Below are positions 1 to 7,718 of a stretch of DNA of 51,422 bases, piece after piece. A program made the position numbers and the translations under genes. The stretch is taken from assembly GCF_900104155.1 (NCBI RefSeq), contig NZ_FMYB01000031.1, positions 1-51,422 of the forward strand. The letters are read 5' to 3'. The notes beneath the pieces are model-generated. The model was not told the DNA's origin. It saw only the letters and a list, made by a program, of their open reading frames with translations, and did not search any database. Position 1 is the first letter of the stretch; each line of letters opens with the position of its first letter. The stretch comes from Butyrivibrio sp. INlla16. GTDB taxonomy: Bacteria; Bacillota; Clostridia; Lachnospirales; Lachnospiraceae.

Positions 1-584
1 TTCATGTCCTGCTCAATCAGGTAGTTAATATAACCTGTAACACCACCGAATTTACCACCAACTGCCTTGGCATAGATCAAATTCTCTGCTTTAAGATTAA
101 GTGATATTTTCTGATAATACCCTTCTCTTTTCGGTCTGCCTACTCTTGATTTATCCATTACATTGACAAGACCATACTGCTCTGCCAAAAGCTTAAGATA
201 GTCTTTTTCAGGTGTAGGAACAGCTTCTACTTCCGGCTTATTTATGAATGACTCTTCTACAGGAGCTACAACCTCGGGTTCTTTTGGTTCAGGAATCACT
301 TCAGGCTCTGGAGAAACTTCTGCTACTACTGCTACTTCTTCTACAACTTCCTTAGCTGCTTCTTTGGTTACTTCTTCTGTCTTAGCAGGCTTTTTAACCG
401 GTGCAGGCTTAGTCTTGGTGGAATTTTCTTTAGTGGTTTCAGCCTTTTTTGAAGATTTTGATGCTTTAGTATAGTTATCAAGCATTTCGTCTACAATGGT
501 TGTATCTTTCTTAGGTGAGTGCTGCTCATCCATTCTCTTTTTATTCAGTGCGTTTAATTTTTCTCTTCTTGACTGTGTTGCCAT
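1..584 (-). CDS. Partition accessory protein with C-terminal ribbon-helix-helix domain (partial)
   Basis: This is the second gene of the parA operon; its ATG overlaps the parA stop as TAATG. The reading frame runs off the left edge, so about 194 N-terminal residues are visible and the C-terminus is missing. Residues 1-60 are basic and hydrophilic. Residues 60-125 are a low-complexity linker rich in Glu, Pro, Ala and Lys. From about residue 150 the pattern (GRPKREGYYQKISLNLK, then two amphipathic helices ending GYINYLIEQ) fits a ribbon-helix-helix DNA-binding fold. In ParA systems the RHH partner binds centromere repeats and stimulates the ATPase. That role here is inferred from position and from the adjacent repeat array. 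Confidence 0.72.
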   Translation of the reverse strand, partial: MATQSRREKLNALNKKRMDEQHSPKKDTTIVDEMLDNYTKASKSSKKAETTKENSTKTKPAPVKKPAKTEEVTKEAAKEVVEEVAVVAEVSPEPEVIPEPKEPEVVAPVEESFINKPEVEAVPTPEKDYLKLLAEQYGLVNVMDKSRVGRPKREGYYQKISLNLKAENLIYAKAVGGKFGGVTGYINYLIEQDM

Positions 585-1345
585 TATTTCATCCTCCTTG
601 CCAGTTTCTTTGCTACATTCCTGTAATCTTCAGCTGCATTATTTTTAGGACTGTATTCCTGGATAGACTGTCTAAATGACTTACTTTCGCTTGCGATGAT
701 ACTCTTTCTTATGGTTTCAACTAAGGGACTATCTGAAATCTCAGCAGAAATATCTTCAAGCTGTTCCTTGGCATTCTGATGCATAACGGTGTTTTCATAT
801 TTGTTCAGCAAGAGAAGCTCAATCTTAGCATGTGAAACCGGATGATCTCCGTCTCTATACTTAACAAGGTCATTATGAACTTCCCAGATACCATCAATTG
901 AGCCATCATCTGCTTCTGAAGGAATAACAATGCCATCTGATGCCACATATGCCATTGTGAGAAGCGTGGATCTTGAAGGACCATTATCTATGAGAATGAA
1001 ATGGTAATCATCCTTTATCGGCTTTATAACGTCCTCTAAGAGGAAAAGATCCTGATATTCAGTAAATGTTCTGTCTGCTTTTGACAGTTCTTTTGAGCTG
1101 GCAATAACATCAAATGTACCGCATCTCTGGATAGCATCAAGCGTTGCGCATTCTGCCTGAAGCACATCGAAAATTGTAGGCTTTGTGAAATCAGCATCAA
1201 CATATTTTGAGAGGTTACCCTGCTGATCCAGATCGATGACAAGGACCTTTTTCTTTTGTGCAACAAAAGCAGCTGCAAGTTCTATTGTTGATGTGGTCTT
1301 TCCTACTCCACCCTTTTGATTGACGATTCCTAAGACTTTTCCCAT
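584..1345 (-). CDS. parA: ParA-family partition ATPase
   Basis: This is a 253-residue ParA/MinD-type ATPase. A deviant Walker A motif, KGGVGKTT, lies at residues 11-18. It is followed by a switch region ending VIDLDQQGN and a Walker B-like stretch FILIDNGPS. The length fits stand-alone ParA without a long N-terminal HTH. The start is supported by a GGAGGAG ribosome site just upstream on the minus strand. The promoter must lie inside or next to the AT-rich 15-bp repeat array, so autoregulation by the downstream RHH protein is likely. ParA moves plasmids or chromids by forming nucleoid-bound gradients. The neighbouring conjugation genes suggest it maintains a large mobile replicon. Confidence 0.95.
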   Translation of the reverse strand: MGKVLGIVNQKGGVGKTTSTIELAAAFVAQKKKVLVIDLDQQGNLSKYVDADFTKPTIFDVLQAECATLDAIQRCGTFDVIASSKELSKADRTFTEYQDLFLLEDVIKPIKDDYHFILIDNGPSRSTLLTMAYVASDGIVIPSEADDGSIDGIWEVHNDLVKYRDGDHPVSHAKIELLLLNKYENTVMHQNAKEQLEDISAEISDSPLVETIRKSIIASESKSFRQSIQEYSPKNNAAEDYRNVAKKLARRMK

Positions 1346-1388
1346 GTAAAACTCTCCTCCGGTATATAAAAAATATACGAATATAAAA

Positions 1389-1868
1389 TGTAAAAGATAT
1401 ACCCATATTAAATATTAATATATTAAATAGGCAAATATAATATGTAACCATAAAATATATATCAATAAAATATACGGATATAAAAAATACAAATATCTTA
1501 AATATAAGAATATAAAATACAACTATATTATATATGAATATAAAAGATATACAAATAAAAAATATAACTATATCAAATATATCAATAAAAAATACCTATA
1601 TAAAATATACCGCTATAAATTATATAACAATATTATATATGAGAATAAAATATTTGTCTATTTAAAATATGGATATATAAAATAGATAAATATTAAATAT
1701 CAGTATATAAAATATAAATATATTATATACGTCGATATTAAATATGTAAATATAATATATGAGAATATTAAATATAAGAATATAAGATAGATATATTTTA
1801 TATAGTCGAATATTAAATATAACAATATTATATTCCTCAATATGATATACATATATATAATATATACA
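1389..1868. repeat. Array of 32 tandem 15-bp AT-rich units (candidate centromere/parS or iteron array)
   Basis: Phasing at 15 bp holds without insertion or deletion from 1389 to 1868. Unit starts were checked at 1404, 1419, 1434 and so on to 1854; the unit at 1389 is degenerate. The consensus is WATATWAAATAT followed by three variable bases, which hold most of the G and C. Shifted partial units occur at 1363-1388 and again at about 1900-1931. The array lies directly upstream of parA and downstream of an XRE gene. The regular spacing with a conserved core is what RHH-protein centromeres look like. An origin iteron array is the main alternative. Confidence 0.85.
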
Positions 1869-1935
1869 TAATTATTCTTTTGAATCAAAGCCAATTTTGT
1901 ATATACAATATATATCAATATAAAATATATCTATA

Positions 1936-2160
1936 CTATTCGTTCTGTTCTTCGCTGGGATCCTTACGATATTCTAGAATGTCTTCGACGTTGCAATCAA
2001 GCCATTTACAGAAATTTTCGATAGTTGTAGTGGTGACAGGCTGATTTTTGCGAAGGCGCGCAAAAAGAGAAGGACTAAGATTATTGTCCTTCATAAGCTT
2101 GTACTGTGTTATTCCTCTTGCCTTCATGGTCTTCCATAGTCTGTCATATACTATCGGCAT
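1936..2160 (-). CDS. XRE/Cro-family helix-turn-helix regulator
   Basis: This 74-residue single-domain protein has the five-helix XRE layout: KTMKARGITQYKLMKDNNLS forms the scaffold and first HTH helix, followed by recognition helix PSLFARLRKN. The C-terminal part, TIENFCKWLDCNVEDILEYR, is typical of the small XRE proteins common on Firmicute mobile elements. It is transcribed toward the 15-bp array and parA. It may regulate the partition or conjugation region, but no operator is identified. Confidence 0.85.
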   Translation of the reverse strand: MPIVYDRLWKTMKARGITQYKLMKDNNLSPSLFARLRKNQPVTTTTIENFCKWLDCNVEDILEYRKDPSEEQNE

Positions 2161-2242
2161 AATTAATATCCTCTATGGATAGCATAAAAAGACATTACCA
2201 TTTGTGATAGATACTATAAAAAGTACATACAATATATAGTTA

Positions 2243-2251
2243 TGGTATAAT
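2243..2251 (+). promoter_or_regulatory. Possible extended -10 promoter for the 2338 gene
   Basis: TGGTATAAT has the TGn extended -10 form. It lies about 85 nt before the start of the downstream gene and would give a leader of roughly 80 nt. No good -35 lies 17 bp upstream. The stretch between the divergent XRE gene and 2338 holds nothing else clear. Confidence 0.35.
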
Positions 2252-2337
2252 TGACATAATCTGTTATATTCTTTGATTGCTTAATTAATTTATAAATGCA
2301 TAATTGAATTGCACAAGGTTCAATTAAGGAGAAACTG

Positions 2338-2697
2338 ATGTCAACAAGGATTGTGAATGCATACGATCTTGATGATGCAATTTGTGCCGGCGTTCTGTAT
2401 GAACATGACGTCAGGGCAGAGAGCTTCGCATTTGAGATCGGCATGATATCTACGCAGCTAAAGAAAATTAGCGCAGGGAAATTTGAATATAATGAAAACT
2501 GTGTCCTTATCGACATCACATCTGATGAAGATATACAGGCCATAGGCAAGAAGCTTTCAGAAGTGATACCAGAGTATCCTTTTGTTATATATAAGGATAA
2601 TGGTGAGAACTTCCTTGCAGTATGCCCTTATGATCAGGGCGGTATTTCAGTTGATGAAGTGATTGATAAGATTTACGATATCGTGGATGCTAAATAA
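2338..2697 (+). CDS. Hypothetical 119-residue soluble protein
   Basis: The start is supported by TAAGGAG eight bases upstream. The protein is acidic and cytosolic, with no membrane segment. The N-terminus STRIVNAYDLDDAICAGVLYE and alternating strand/helix predictions suggest a small alpha/beta domain. No family was recognised. A strong terminator follows, so it forms its own transcript, separate from the conjugation operon that starts at 2817. Confidence 0.6.
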   Translation: MSTRIVNAYDLDDAICAGVLYEHDVRAESFAFEIGMISTQLKKISAGKFEYNENCVLIDITSDEDIQAIGKKLSEVIPEYPFVIYKDNGENFLAVCPYDQGGISVDEVIDKIYDIVDAK

Positions 2698-2716
2698 AAT
2701 TAGATAATTATATCTG

Positions 2717-2745
2717 GAACAGGTCAGGCGGCCTGTTCTTTTTTT
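2717..2745 (+). terminator. Rho-independent terminator
   Basis: GAACAGG pairs with CCTGTTC across an 8-nt loop and is followed by an uninterrupted run of T. It ends the 2338 transcript. Confidence 0.9.
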
Positions 2746-2760
2746 GCGCCAATTTTTAAA

Positions 2761-2783
2761 AACTTCCAAATTGAGGGTATTTC
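2761..2783 (+). promoter_or_regulatory. Upstream element copy A (core TTGAGGGTATTTC)
   Basis: This is one of four copies of a short element with core TGAKGGTATTTC. The others are at 9261, 26079 and 37409. It ends 33 nt before the start at 2817. It does not fit a SigA promoter, so it may be a regulator site or part of a 5' leader. Confidence 0.55.
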
Positions 2784-2816
2784 ATATATGAGACCACTTA
2801 AGGACGGGAGAAGATT

Positions 2817-3212
2817 ATGAGAAAAAACAGAGTAATGGCGCTTTTGATCATGGTCATAGTCATTGTGATCCTGACTAACTTTGATAAAGCAGCCGGAAAG
2901 ATAGTTTATAACACAAAGACCATAGAAGAGAGCACAAAGACGATAGACTATAAGTTTTTAAAAATGTCTTACCAGGAGGATACAGATTCTTCATGCCTAA
3001 AGGCAGTTGATGAAGTGATTAAGAACCTTCCGGCAGAAGTAGTTACCGGCATATCAGATGGGGAGATAGAGATAAGAATAACTGATAAGGAAAATGCAGA
3101 CTACTACGATGAAAATACCGGAGCGATCCTTGTATTTGCAACAACTGATAAGGCAGCGATAAGACAGAATATCCTAACAGGCTATGAAAGACTAATGGCA
3201 ATCGAGAGCTGA
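2817..3212 (+). CDS. Small single-pass membrane protein at head of conjugation operon
   Basis: This protein has 131 residues. Residues 7-22 (ALLIMVIVIVILTN core) form one hydrophobic helix after the basic N-terminus MRKNR, giving a signal anchor with a C-terminal domain of about 105 residues outside the membrane. There is no lipobox. The TGA stop lies inside the 5' arm of leader copy 1. The gene follows element A and a terminator, so it is probably first in the conjugation transcript. No family was recognised. Confidence 0.6.
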   Translation: MRKNRVMALLIMVIVIVILTNFDKAAGKIVYNTKTIEESTKTIDYKFLKMSYQEDTDSSCLKAVDEVIKNLPAEVVTGISDGEIEIRITDKENADYYDENTGAILVFATTDKAAIRQNILTGYERLMAIES

Positions 3213-3263
3213 ATACAGTTATCGCCTGTATTTTAGGCGATTACTGTATTCGTATCCGACCGG
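3204..3263 (+). promoter_or_regulatory. Structured leader motif copy 1
   Basis: The outer stem GAATACAGT (3211-3219) pairs perfectly with ACTGTATTC (3243-3251). After one T-T mismatch, ATCGCC pairs with GGCGAT. The invariant tail GTATCCGACCGG is at 3252-3263. The next start codon (3307) is 43 nt downstream, with GAGAGGTGG as ribosome site. The stem sequence differs from the other copies but pairing is kept. Confidence 0.75.
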
Positions 3264-3306
3264 ACTAAATCAGATTAAAACTTATGTATAGAGAGGTGGA
3301 ATAAAA

Positions 3307-4380
3307 ATGCCAGGGAAAAGTAAGAATGAAAAATTAGACAGCTTTGACGATATGGATATTTCATACCTCATTGATCTCTGGGGAAGGGATGAGCTATACG
3401 CTGAGGATATCTATATCTCAGATAAGTTACATATTCCGCTTGTGCTTCTGTCAGAAAATGGCTGCATAGTAATCGCTTCGGCAGACAGGAACATAAACGC
3501 AGATCTAAAGATAAGAGAGTTCCTTGGACTAAATGAAAGGCAGATGGTCCTTTTGAAATCAGTTCAGGGAGAAGTGAGCATTAACCGATTTGGAGAAAGC
3601 ATATCTTCTTACGATCTTATAGAGTCAGCATCTCTTGAAATAGATTACCTGCAAAACTTAGATGATGAAAATGTAAGAAGCATTAAAGCTAATAGCGTAA
3701 AGGTAGATGAATATACCTATGAGGGAGTCAGTTACATTTTAGAAGATACAGATACATGTGATAAGGATGTTTCCAGTAAGATAAAAGAGCGTATAGATGA
3801 TGAAACATTAACTTACGTTTACGCCATTTTAAAGTATCGGGAAGGAAAGCTCCTTCCACAAGACTATAAAGACATCTTCACAGATGATGAAGGAAACACC
3901 TTTGTAAGGAAATACAAAGAAAAAAGAGTACTCGGCATATCAACAGGCCTTGTTGGAGAAAAGGAGTGGTATCAGGTATCTGAGATAGATGAAAAAATTT
4001 ATGCACTAAAGACAGCAATCCTTGGCTTTACAGGATTTCATAAGTTTATCGTTGGAGAAATTATAGAGGGTATTTTATATGCCCTTACCTGTGGAGGAGC
4101 AGGGCTTCTTCCAATGCTGGATGTACTTTCTATAATCTGCGGTGATTACAGATATAAGAGAAATGAATATGAGGATGGCATAAGGTCATCAAACATCATC
4201 TACCTTAAAAAGCTAAAGGATGTAAAGATGGCAGCTTTATGTATGTTGCTTTCAGCTGCTATAGGATTCCTTATGACAAGGACGCTATACATGTTCATGC
4301 TGGAGCGCATATCAGAAGTTTTAGGCATGGTATTTCAGAATACAGAAATGATTAAAGGAATTGGAGCTGGATACCGTTAG
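3307..4380 (+). CDS. TM2-domain membrane protein of the conjugation operon
   Basis: This protein has 357 residues. The first 235 or so are soluble and acidic with no recognised domain. Then comes a TM2-like hairpin: a GFTGFHKFIVGE start, a GILYALTCGGAGLLPMLDVL core, and a charged end. A further hydrophobic helix (MLLSAAIGFLMTRTLYMFML) is near the C-terminus. TM2 domains are two-helix membrane modules of mostly unknown function. The stop codon TAG sits inside leader copy 2. Position between the small membrane protein and the coupling protein suggests a part of the type IV secretion apparatus; this is inference. Confidence 0.65.
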   Translation: MPGKSKNEKLDSFDDMDISYLIDLWGRDELYAEDIYISDKLHIPLVLLSENGCIVIASADRNINADLKIREFLGLNERQMVLLKSVQGEVSINRFGESISSYDLIESASLEIDYLQNLDDENVRSIKANSVKVDEYTYEGVSYILEDTDTCDKDVSSKIKERIDDETLTYVYAILKYREGKLLPQDYKDIFTDDEGNTFVRKYKEKRVLGISTGLVGEKEWYQVSEIDEKIYALKTAILGFTGFHKFIVGEIIEGILYALTCGGAGLLPMLDVLSIICGDYRYKRNEYEDGIRSSNIIYLKKLKDVKMAALCMLLSAAIGFLMTRTLYMFMLERISEVLGMVFQNTEMIKGIGAGYR

Positions 4381-4421
4381 CGCACGTTTTTTGGGCGCTT
4401 ACGGTATCCGTATCCGACCGG
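4363..4421 (+). promoter_or_regulatory. Structured leader motif copy 2
   Basis: GGATACCGT (4369-4377) pairs with ACGGTATCC (4401-4409). AGCGC pairs with GCGCT inside, after the same T-T mismatch as copy 1. The tail GTATCCGACCGG is at 4410-4421, 46 nt before the next ATG (4468). The upstream gene's stop overlaps the 5' arm. Confidence 0.8.
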
Positions 4422-4467
4422 ATTTAGACAAATATAAAACGAGCAAGTAAAGAGGAGGAATTAAGTA

Positions 4468-5163
4468 ATGGCAGATCTTGGTGGAGAAATCGGGGCAAGA
4501 GAGCTTGATATGTATAACCAGTCACTTACAGAAGTATCAAAAGCTCTTATTGAACTTATAAAACAGATAGCAACAGGAAAGGGAGAGTCCTTCGACGACA
4601 AGAACGTAGATAAAGGGATAAAGATGATCCTAAAGCACGCAAAAGATGGCGGAGAGATCAAGGGATCAATTATCGAGAAAAACGAGAATGATGCTTTTGA
4701 GAAGTCCCTAAAGGACCAAAGGGTTCCCTTTGCAAAGATAAGGATAGGGGATAAAGAAGGTGGCAGGTCATTTATATACCTTACAAGGGGAGAGCTGTCT
4801 ATCCCAGGGAAAGAGAAAATAAACGATTCCCAGAAGGTATACAAAGCCTATGAAAAGATAAGAGGTCTTGGGGAAAAGGATAAGCAGGGCAAAGATGAAA
4901 AAGGCTTTACTGTTTTAGAAATTGAAAAGCCCCACATAGAAAGGGCATTCATGGAAAGAGAGATCCCCTACACCATAGAACAGACAGAAAACATGCTCTA
5001 TAAGATAAACATACCTAAAAACTACGAGCTAATAGCTGAAAGGATGATTAAGCAGATAAGGGAGAGACTACAGCAGATCCAGCAGGCAAAGGCAGCTGAA
5101 AAGGAGAAGCAGAAAAAAGAAAAGGAAAAGACAACAAAAAAGAGAGAACAGGTAGCGAGGTAA
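4468..5163 (+). CDS. Conjugation-associated basic protein (PcfB/DUF3801-like position)
   Basis: This protein has 231 residues. The N-terminal helix region carries ARELDMYNQSLTEVSKALIE. A middle alpha/beta part shows two similar halves, RVPFAKIRIGDKEGGRSFIY and MEREIPYTIEQTENMLYKIN. The C-terminal tail (from about residue 190) is a charged Gln/Lys/Glu coiled coil. Its place immediately before the coupling protein genes matches PcfB-type proteins of Firmicute conjugative elements, which assist coupling-protein docking. Family assignment is by layout and is weak. The start follows GAGGAGGAATTAAGTA and leader copy 2. Confidence 0.5.
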   Translation: MADLGGEIGARELDMYNQSLTEVSKALIELIKQIATGKGESFDDKNVDKGIKMILKHAKDGGEIKGSIIEKNENDAFEKSLKDQRVPFAKIRIGDKEGGRSFIYLTRGELSIPGKEKINDSQKVYKAYEKIRGLGEKDKQGKDEKGFTVLEIEKPHIERAFMEREIPYTIEQTENMLYKINIPKNYELIAERMIKQIRERLQQIQQAKAAEKEKQKKEKEKTTKKREQVAR

Positions 5164-5172
5164 AAGGGATAT

Positions 5173-5712
5173 ATGGGGAATGATCCATTAAAGGGCGAAA
5201 ATGCAAAGAAAGAGTTAAAAAGCAGAATTATATGGGTCCTTATCTTATCGTCGTATTTAGGGGCATTTATTGGCTCTGAGAGGCTATATTACGAATCAAA
5301 GGGGCAGGACCTTATAAGTAACATCCCGGATGTCATGCAGGATATATATTCCATGAGGGAAATGGTACTTCCAATATTCAACCTCAAAATATCCCTCCCC
5401 GGGGCGCTCTGCCTTATCCCGACAGATTGCGGGATGATATTTGTAGGACTACTCTTTGGATCCATATATGCCCTTAACCAGTACACGGAGTTCATATCAA
5501 AGGGGAAGGAGAGAAAGGGTGAAGAATATGGTTCAGGGTCTTTTAACACGGCATATGAGAGCCTTTTAAACAACTATGTTATGTCACCGCCACTTCTTAA
5601 AGAGGCAATGATAAACGGGGAAATAAAGATCACCTATTCTGATTACCTTAGATGGAGAATGAAAAAGATATTTGGTTTTGGGAACATGGGGAGGAAGAAA
5701 AAAGTTGACTGA
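5173..5712 (+). CDS. Membrane partner of the coupling protein (separate VirD4 N-terminal region)
   Basis: This protein has 179 residues with two hydrophobic regions, about 20-36 and 75-105. A soluble tail containing EYGSGSFNTAYE follows. In ordinary VirD4/TraG proteins two membrane helices and a GSARWG-like motif precede the ATPase in one chain. Here that part is its own gene, and the ATPase gene starts eight bases before this stop. Translational coupling is likely. It may anchor the ATPase in the membrane as a separate subunit. Homology to the VirD4 N-terminus is inferred from position, topology and the GSGSF motif. Confidence 0.55.
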   Translation: MGNDPLKGENAKKELKSRIIWVLILSSYLGAFIGSERLYYESKGQDLISNIPDVMQDIYSMREMVLPIFNLKISLPGALCLIPTDCGMIFVGLLFGSIYALNQYTEFISKGKERKGEEYGSGSFNTAYESLLNNYVMSPPLLKEAMINGEIKITYSDYLRWRMKKIFGFGNMGRKKKVD

Positions 5713-7555
5713 TTACATGAAAAAGCTCTCAGACATTGATATAAAAGAAATAGCCGAAATGCGATATAAAACAAGAAGAAGCGGCTATGGAAAGGAAGTG
5801 TGCATAAGAAAGAGCTTTAGGAATGATGAAAAAAGGATTGGGAGAGCATATTCGCAGATCTATTCCCAGAGAGTGTGCCTATCCCTTGATTCAAACCTTA
5901 CCCAGCTAAACCTAAACACCATAGTCCTTGGAGGATCCGGTACCGGTAAATCAAGATACTTTGTAAAGCCAAACCTTCTTCAGGGAAATTCATCCTTTGT
6001 TGTAACGGATCCATCCGGAGAGCTCCTTCGTAGCGTTGGGCAGACACTTATCGACATGGGATATGAAGTTAAATACCTGAATATCGAGGACATGGACAAT
6101 TCCATGAGATACAATCCCTTCTGCTACATCTATGAGGATGCAGATATCCCCCTTATGGTGGATGCCCTCATATCAAATATCGAAGGACCTGTTAAGTCAA
6201 AGGGAGGCGATTCAAAGTTCTGGGACGAGACATCAAGAACCCTCCTCATAGCCATCTGCGGCTACCTCTTTGAGACACAGCCCATGGAAAAGAGGAACTT
6301 CACAAATGTAGTTAAGCTCATGGAACTGATGGATGCAGCTGATGACAGCGAAGTTGAGATGGACGAACTGGATAAGCTCTTTGCAGATCTTGAAAAAGCA
6401 AACCCTGACTCCTACGCCGTTTCAAACTATAAAGTAATCAAATCCGCAGGACGCGGAAAAACAGCGCAGAACATCATCATATCAACCCTAGCAATCCTTT
6501 CAAGGTTCTTTAAGCTTGAAAAGATTGCTAACCTCACATATAAGGATGAACTGAACCTTGAAGAGATAGGCCAGAAGAAATGTGCGCTCTTTATAATAAC
6601 GCCCCAGGCAAACACAACCTATAATTTCATAGCAGCTGAGCTTTATACCCAGCTCTTTGACATCCTCTATAAGCAGGGACATAAAAAGGCAAGACAGACA
6701 GGAACAGTATCGGTAAAACTGGATGTTCCTGTGAGAATGATAATCGACGAAGCAGGAAATGTCGGCAATATTCCACACCTTGAAAACACCATATCGACCT
6801 GCAGAAAATATAACCTCTCCATAGCCCTTATCTATCAGAATAAGGCACAGATAGAGGTCCTGTTTGAAAAGAAATGGGAAACCCTGGTCGGAAACTGCGA
6901 CTCAATGCTCTTTCTTGGAGGAATAGATGCATCCACAGTAAAGCTTATAAGTGAGCGTCTCGGCAAAGAAACAATTGTGACAAAATATGTATCAAGAACA
7001 AAGGGCAGGGGATCATCAAACACGGTAACAACCCAGCCCATGGGAAGGAGCCTAAAGACCACAACAGAACTTGAGCAGCTGACAAATGAAAACTGCATCG
7101 TCTTTATAAGATCCATGAAACCGTTTCTTGATAAGAAATATCCCCTTGAAAAACATCCAAATTATAAGAAATCAGGGGATTATAAGGATGAATACCTATA
7201 TAACCCAAAGCACCTTATAGCTCTTGAAAAAGGCGTATTAAAGAGCCTGGAGGTAGCTCTTGTCGGAGATGATGATTATAGATTCCCCGGGGAAAAGCAA
7301 GGTGGCAAAAAAGAAGAACAAAAGATGGTTGAAGAAACCAAAGAAGATCTGATAGAAAGATTCATAAGTGCAGATGCAGGTGATATAAAAAATACTGAAA
7401 ACGTGGAAGAAATAATAAATATGCTAAAAGAAAAAAAGATAAACCTCTCCCCTTCGGAGATCCTTCAATTCCTTCGCCTAAGCATGGATGACAGAAACAA
7501 GGTAACAGAGGTTCTTGAAGGCTATAATCCATATTCGGAATTTGATTTTGTCTAA
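5705..7555 (+). CDS. VirD4/TraG-type conjugative coupling ATPase
   Basis: The protein is about 616 residues from TTG 5705, which has GGAGGAAG seven bases upstream; ATG 5717 is the alternative. Walker A GGSGTGKS is near residues 76-83, followed by FVKPNLLQ and VVTDPSGELL, the classic coupling-protein signature. Walker B is VRMIIDEAGN. The C-terminal tail ends GYNPYSEFDFV. Coupling proteins recruit the relaxase-DNA complex and drive it into the secretion channel at the membrane. The usual N-terminal membrane helices are absent and are supplied by the preceding gene. A nearly identical tail is left over at 35540-35617. Confidence 0.92.
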   Translation: MTDYMKKLSDIDIKEIAEMRYKTRRSGYGKEVCIRKSFRNDEKRIGRAYSQIYSQRVCLSLDSNLTQLNLNTIVLGGSGTGKSRYFVKPNLLQGNSSFVVTDPSGELLRSVGQTLIDMGYEVKYLNIEDMDNSMRYNPFCYIYEDADIPLMVDALISNIEGPVKSKGGDSKFWDETSRTLLIAICGYLFETQPMEKRNFTNVVKLMELMDAADDSEVEMDELDKLFADLEKANPDSYAVSNYKVIKSAGRGKTAQNIIISTLAILSRFFKLEKIANLTYKDELNLEEIGQKKCALFIITPQANTTYNFIAAELYTQLFDILYKQGHKKARQTGTVSVKLDVPVRMIIDEAGNVGNIPHLENTISTCRKYNLSIALIYQNKAQIEVLFEKKWETLVGNCDSMLFLGGIDASTVKLISERLGKETIVTKYVSRTKGRGSSNTVTTQPMGRSLKTTTELEQLTNENCIVFIRSMKPFLDKKYPLEKHPNYKKSGDYKDEYLYNPKHLIALEKGVLKSLEVALVGDDDYRFPGEKQGGKKEEQKMVEETKEDLIERFISADAGDIKNTENVEEIINMLKEKKINLSPSEILQFLRLSMDDRNKVTEVLEGYNPYSEFDFV

Positions 7556-7592
7556 AATAAATTCGCTGAAAAATGACTTCTAAGAAGATATT

Positions 7593-7668
7593 CCGACGAA
7601 AAAATGTTGTCACAATACACTTTTTCGTCGGAAAAAGTGTTGTTATGATACACTTTTTCGCCTATAAT
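7593..7668 (+). promoter_or_regulatory. Promoter with inverted and direct repeats for the 7719 ATPase
   Basis: A good SigA promoter, TTGTTA (7640-7645), N17, TATAAT (7663-7668), is overlaid by a direct repeat. GTTGTCACAATACAC followed by TTTTTCG (7606-7627) recurs as GTTGTTATGATACAC followed by TTTTTCG (7639-7660). In addition CCGACGAAAAA (7593-7603) is an inverted match to TTTTTCGTCGG (7621-7631). The second repeat covers the -35 and the whole spacer, as expected for a repressor operator. Confidence 0.75.
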
Positions 7669-7718
7669 ATCATTAAGGTAATTTAGTATCAGAACAAAAG
7701 ATAAGAGGTTATAGAGTC

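Noticed and set aside
244..474. 76-residue Ser/Thr-rich ORF on the plus strand
   Set aside because: It is the antisense shadow of the low-complexity linker in the partition accessory gene.
1389..1868. CRISPR or sequencing artefact
   Set aside because: Units are contiguous, differ from each other in a regular way (three free bases), and keep exact phase, unlike assembly collapse or random AT-rich DNA.
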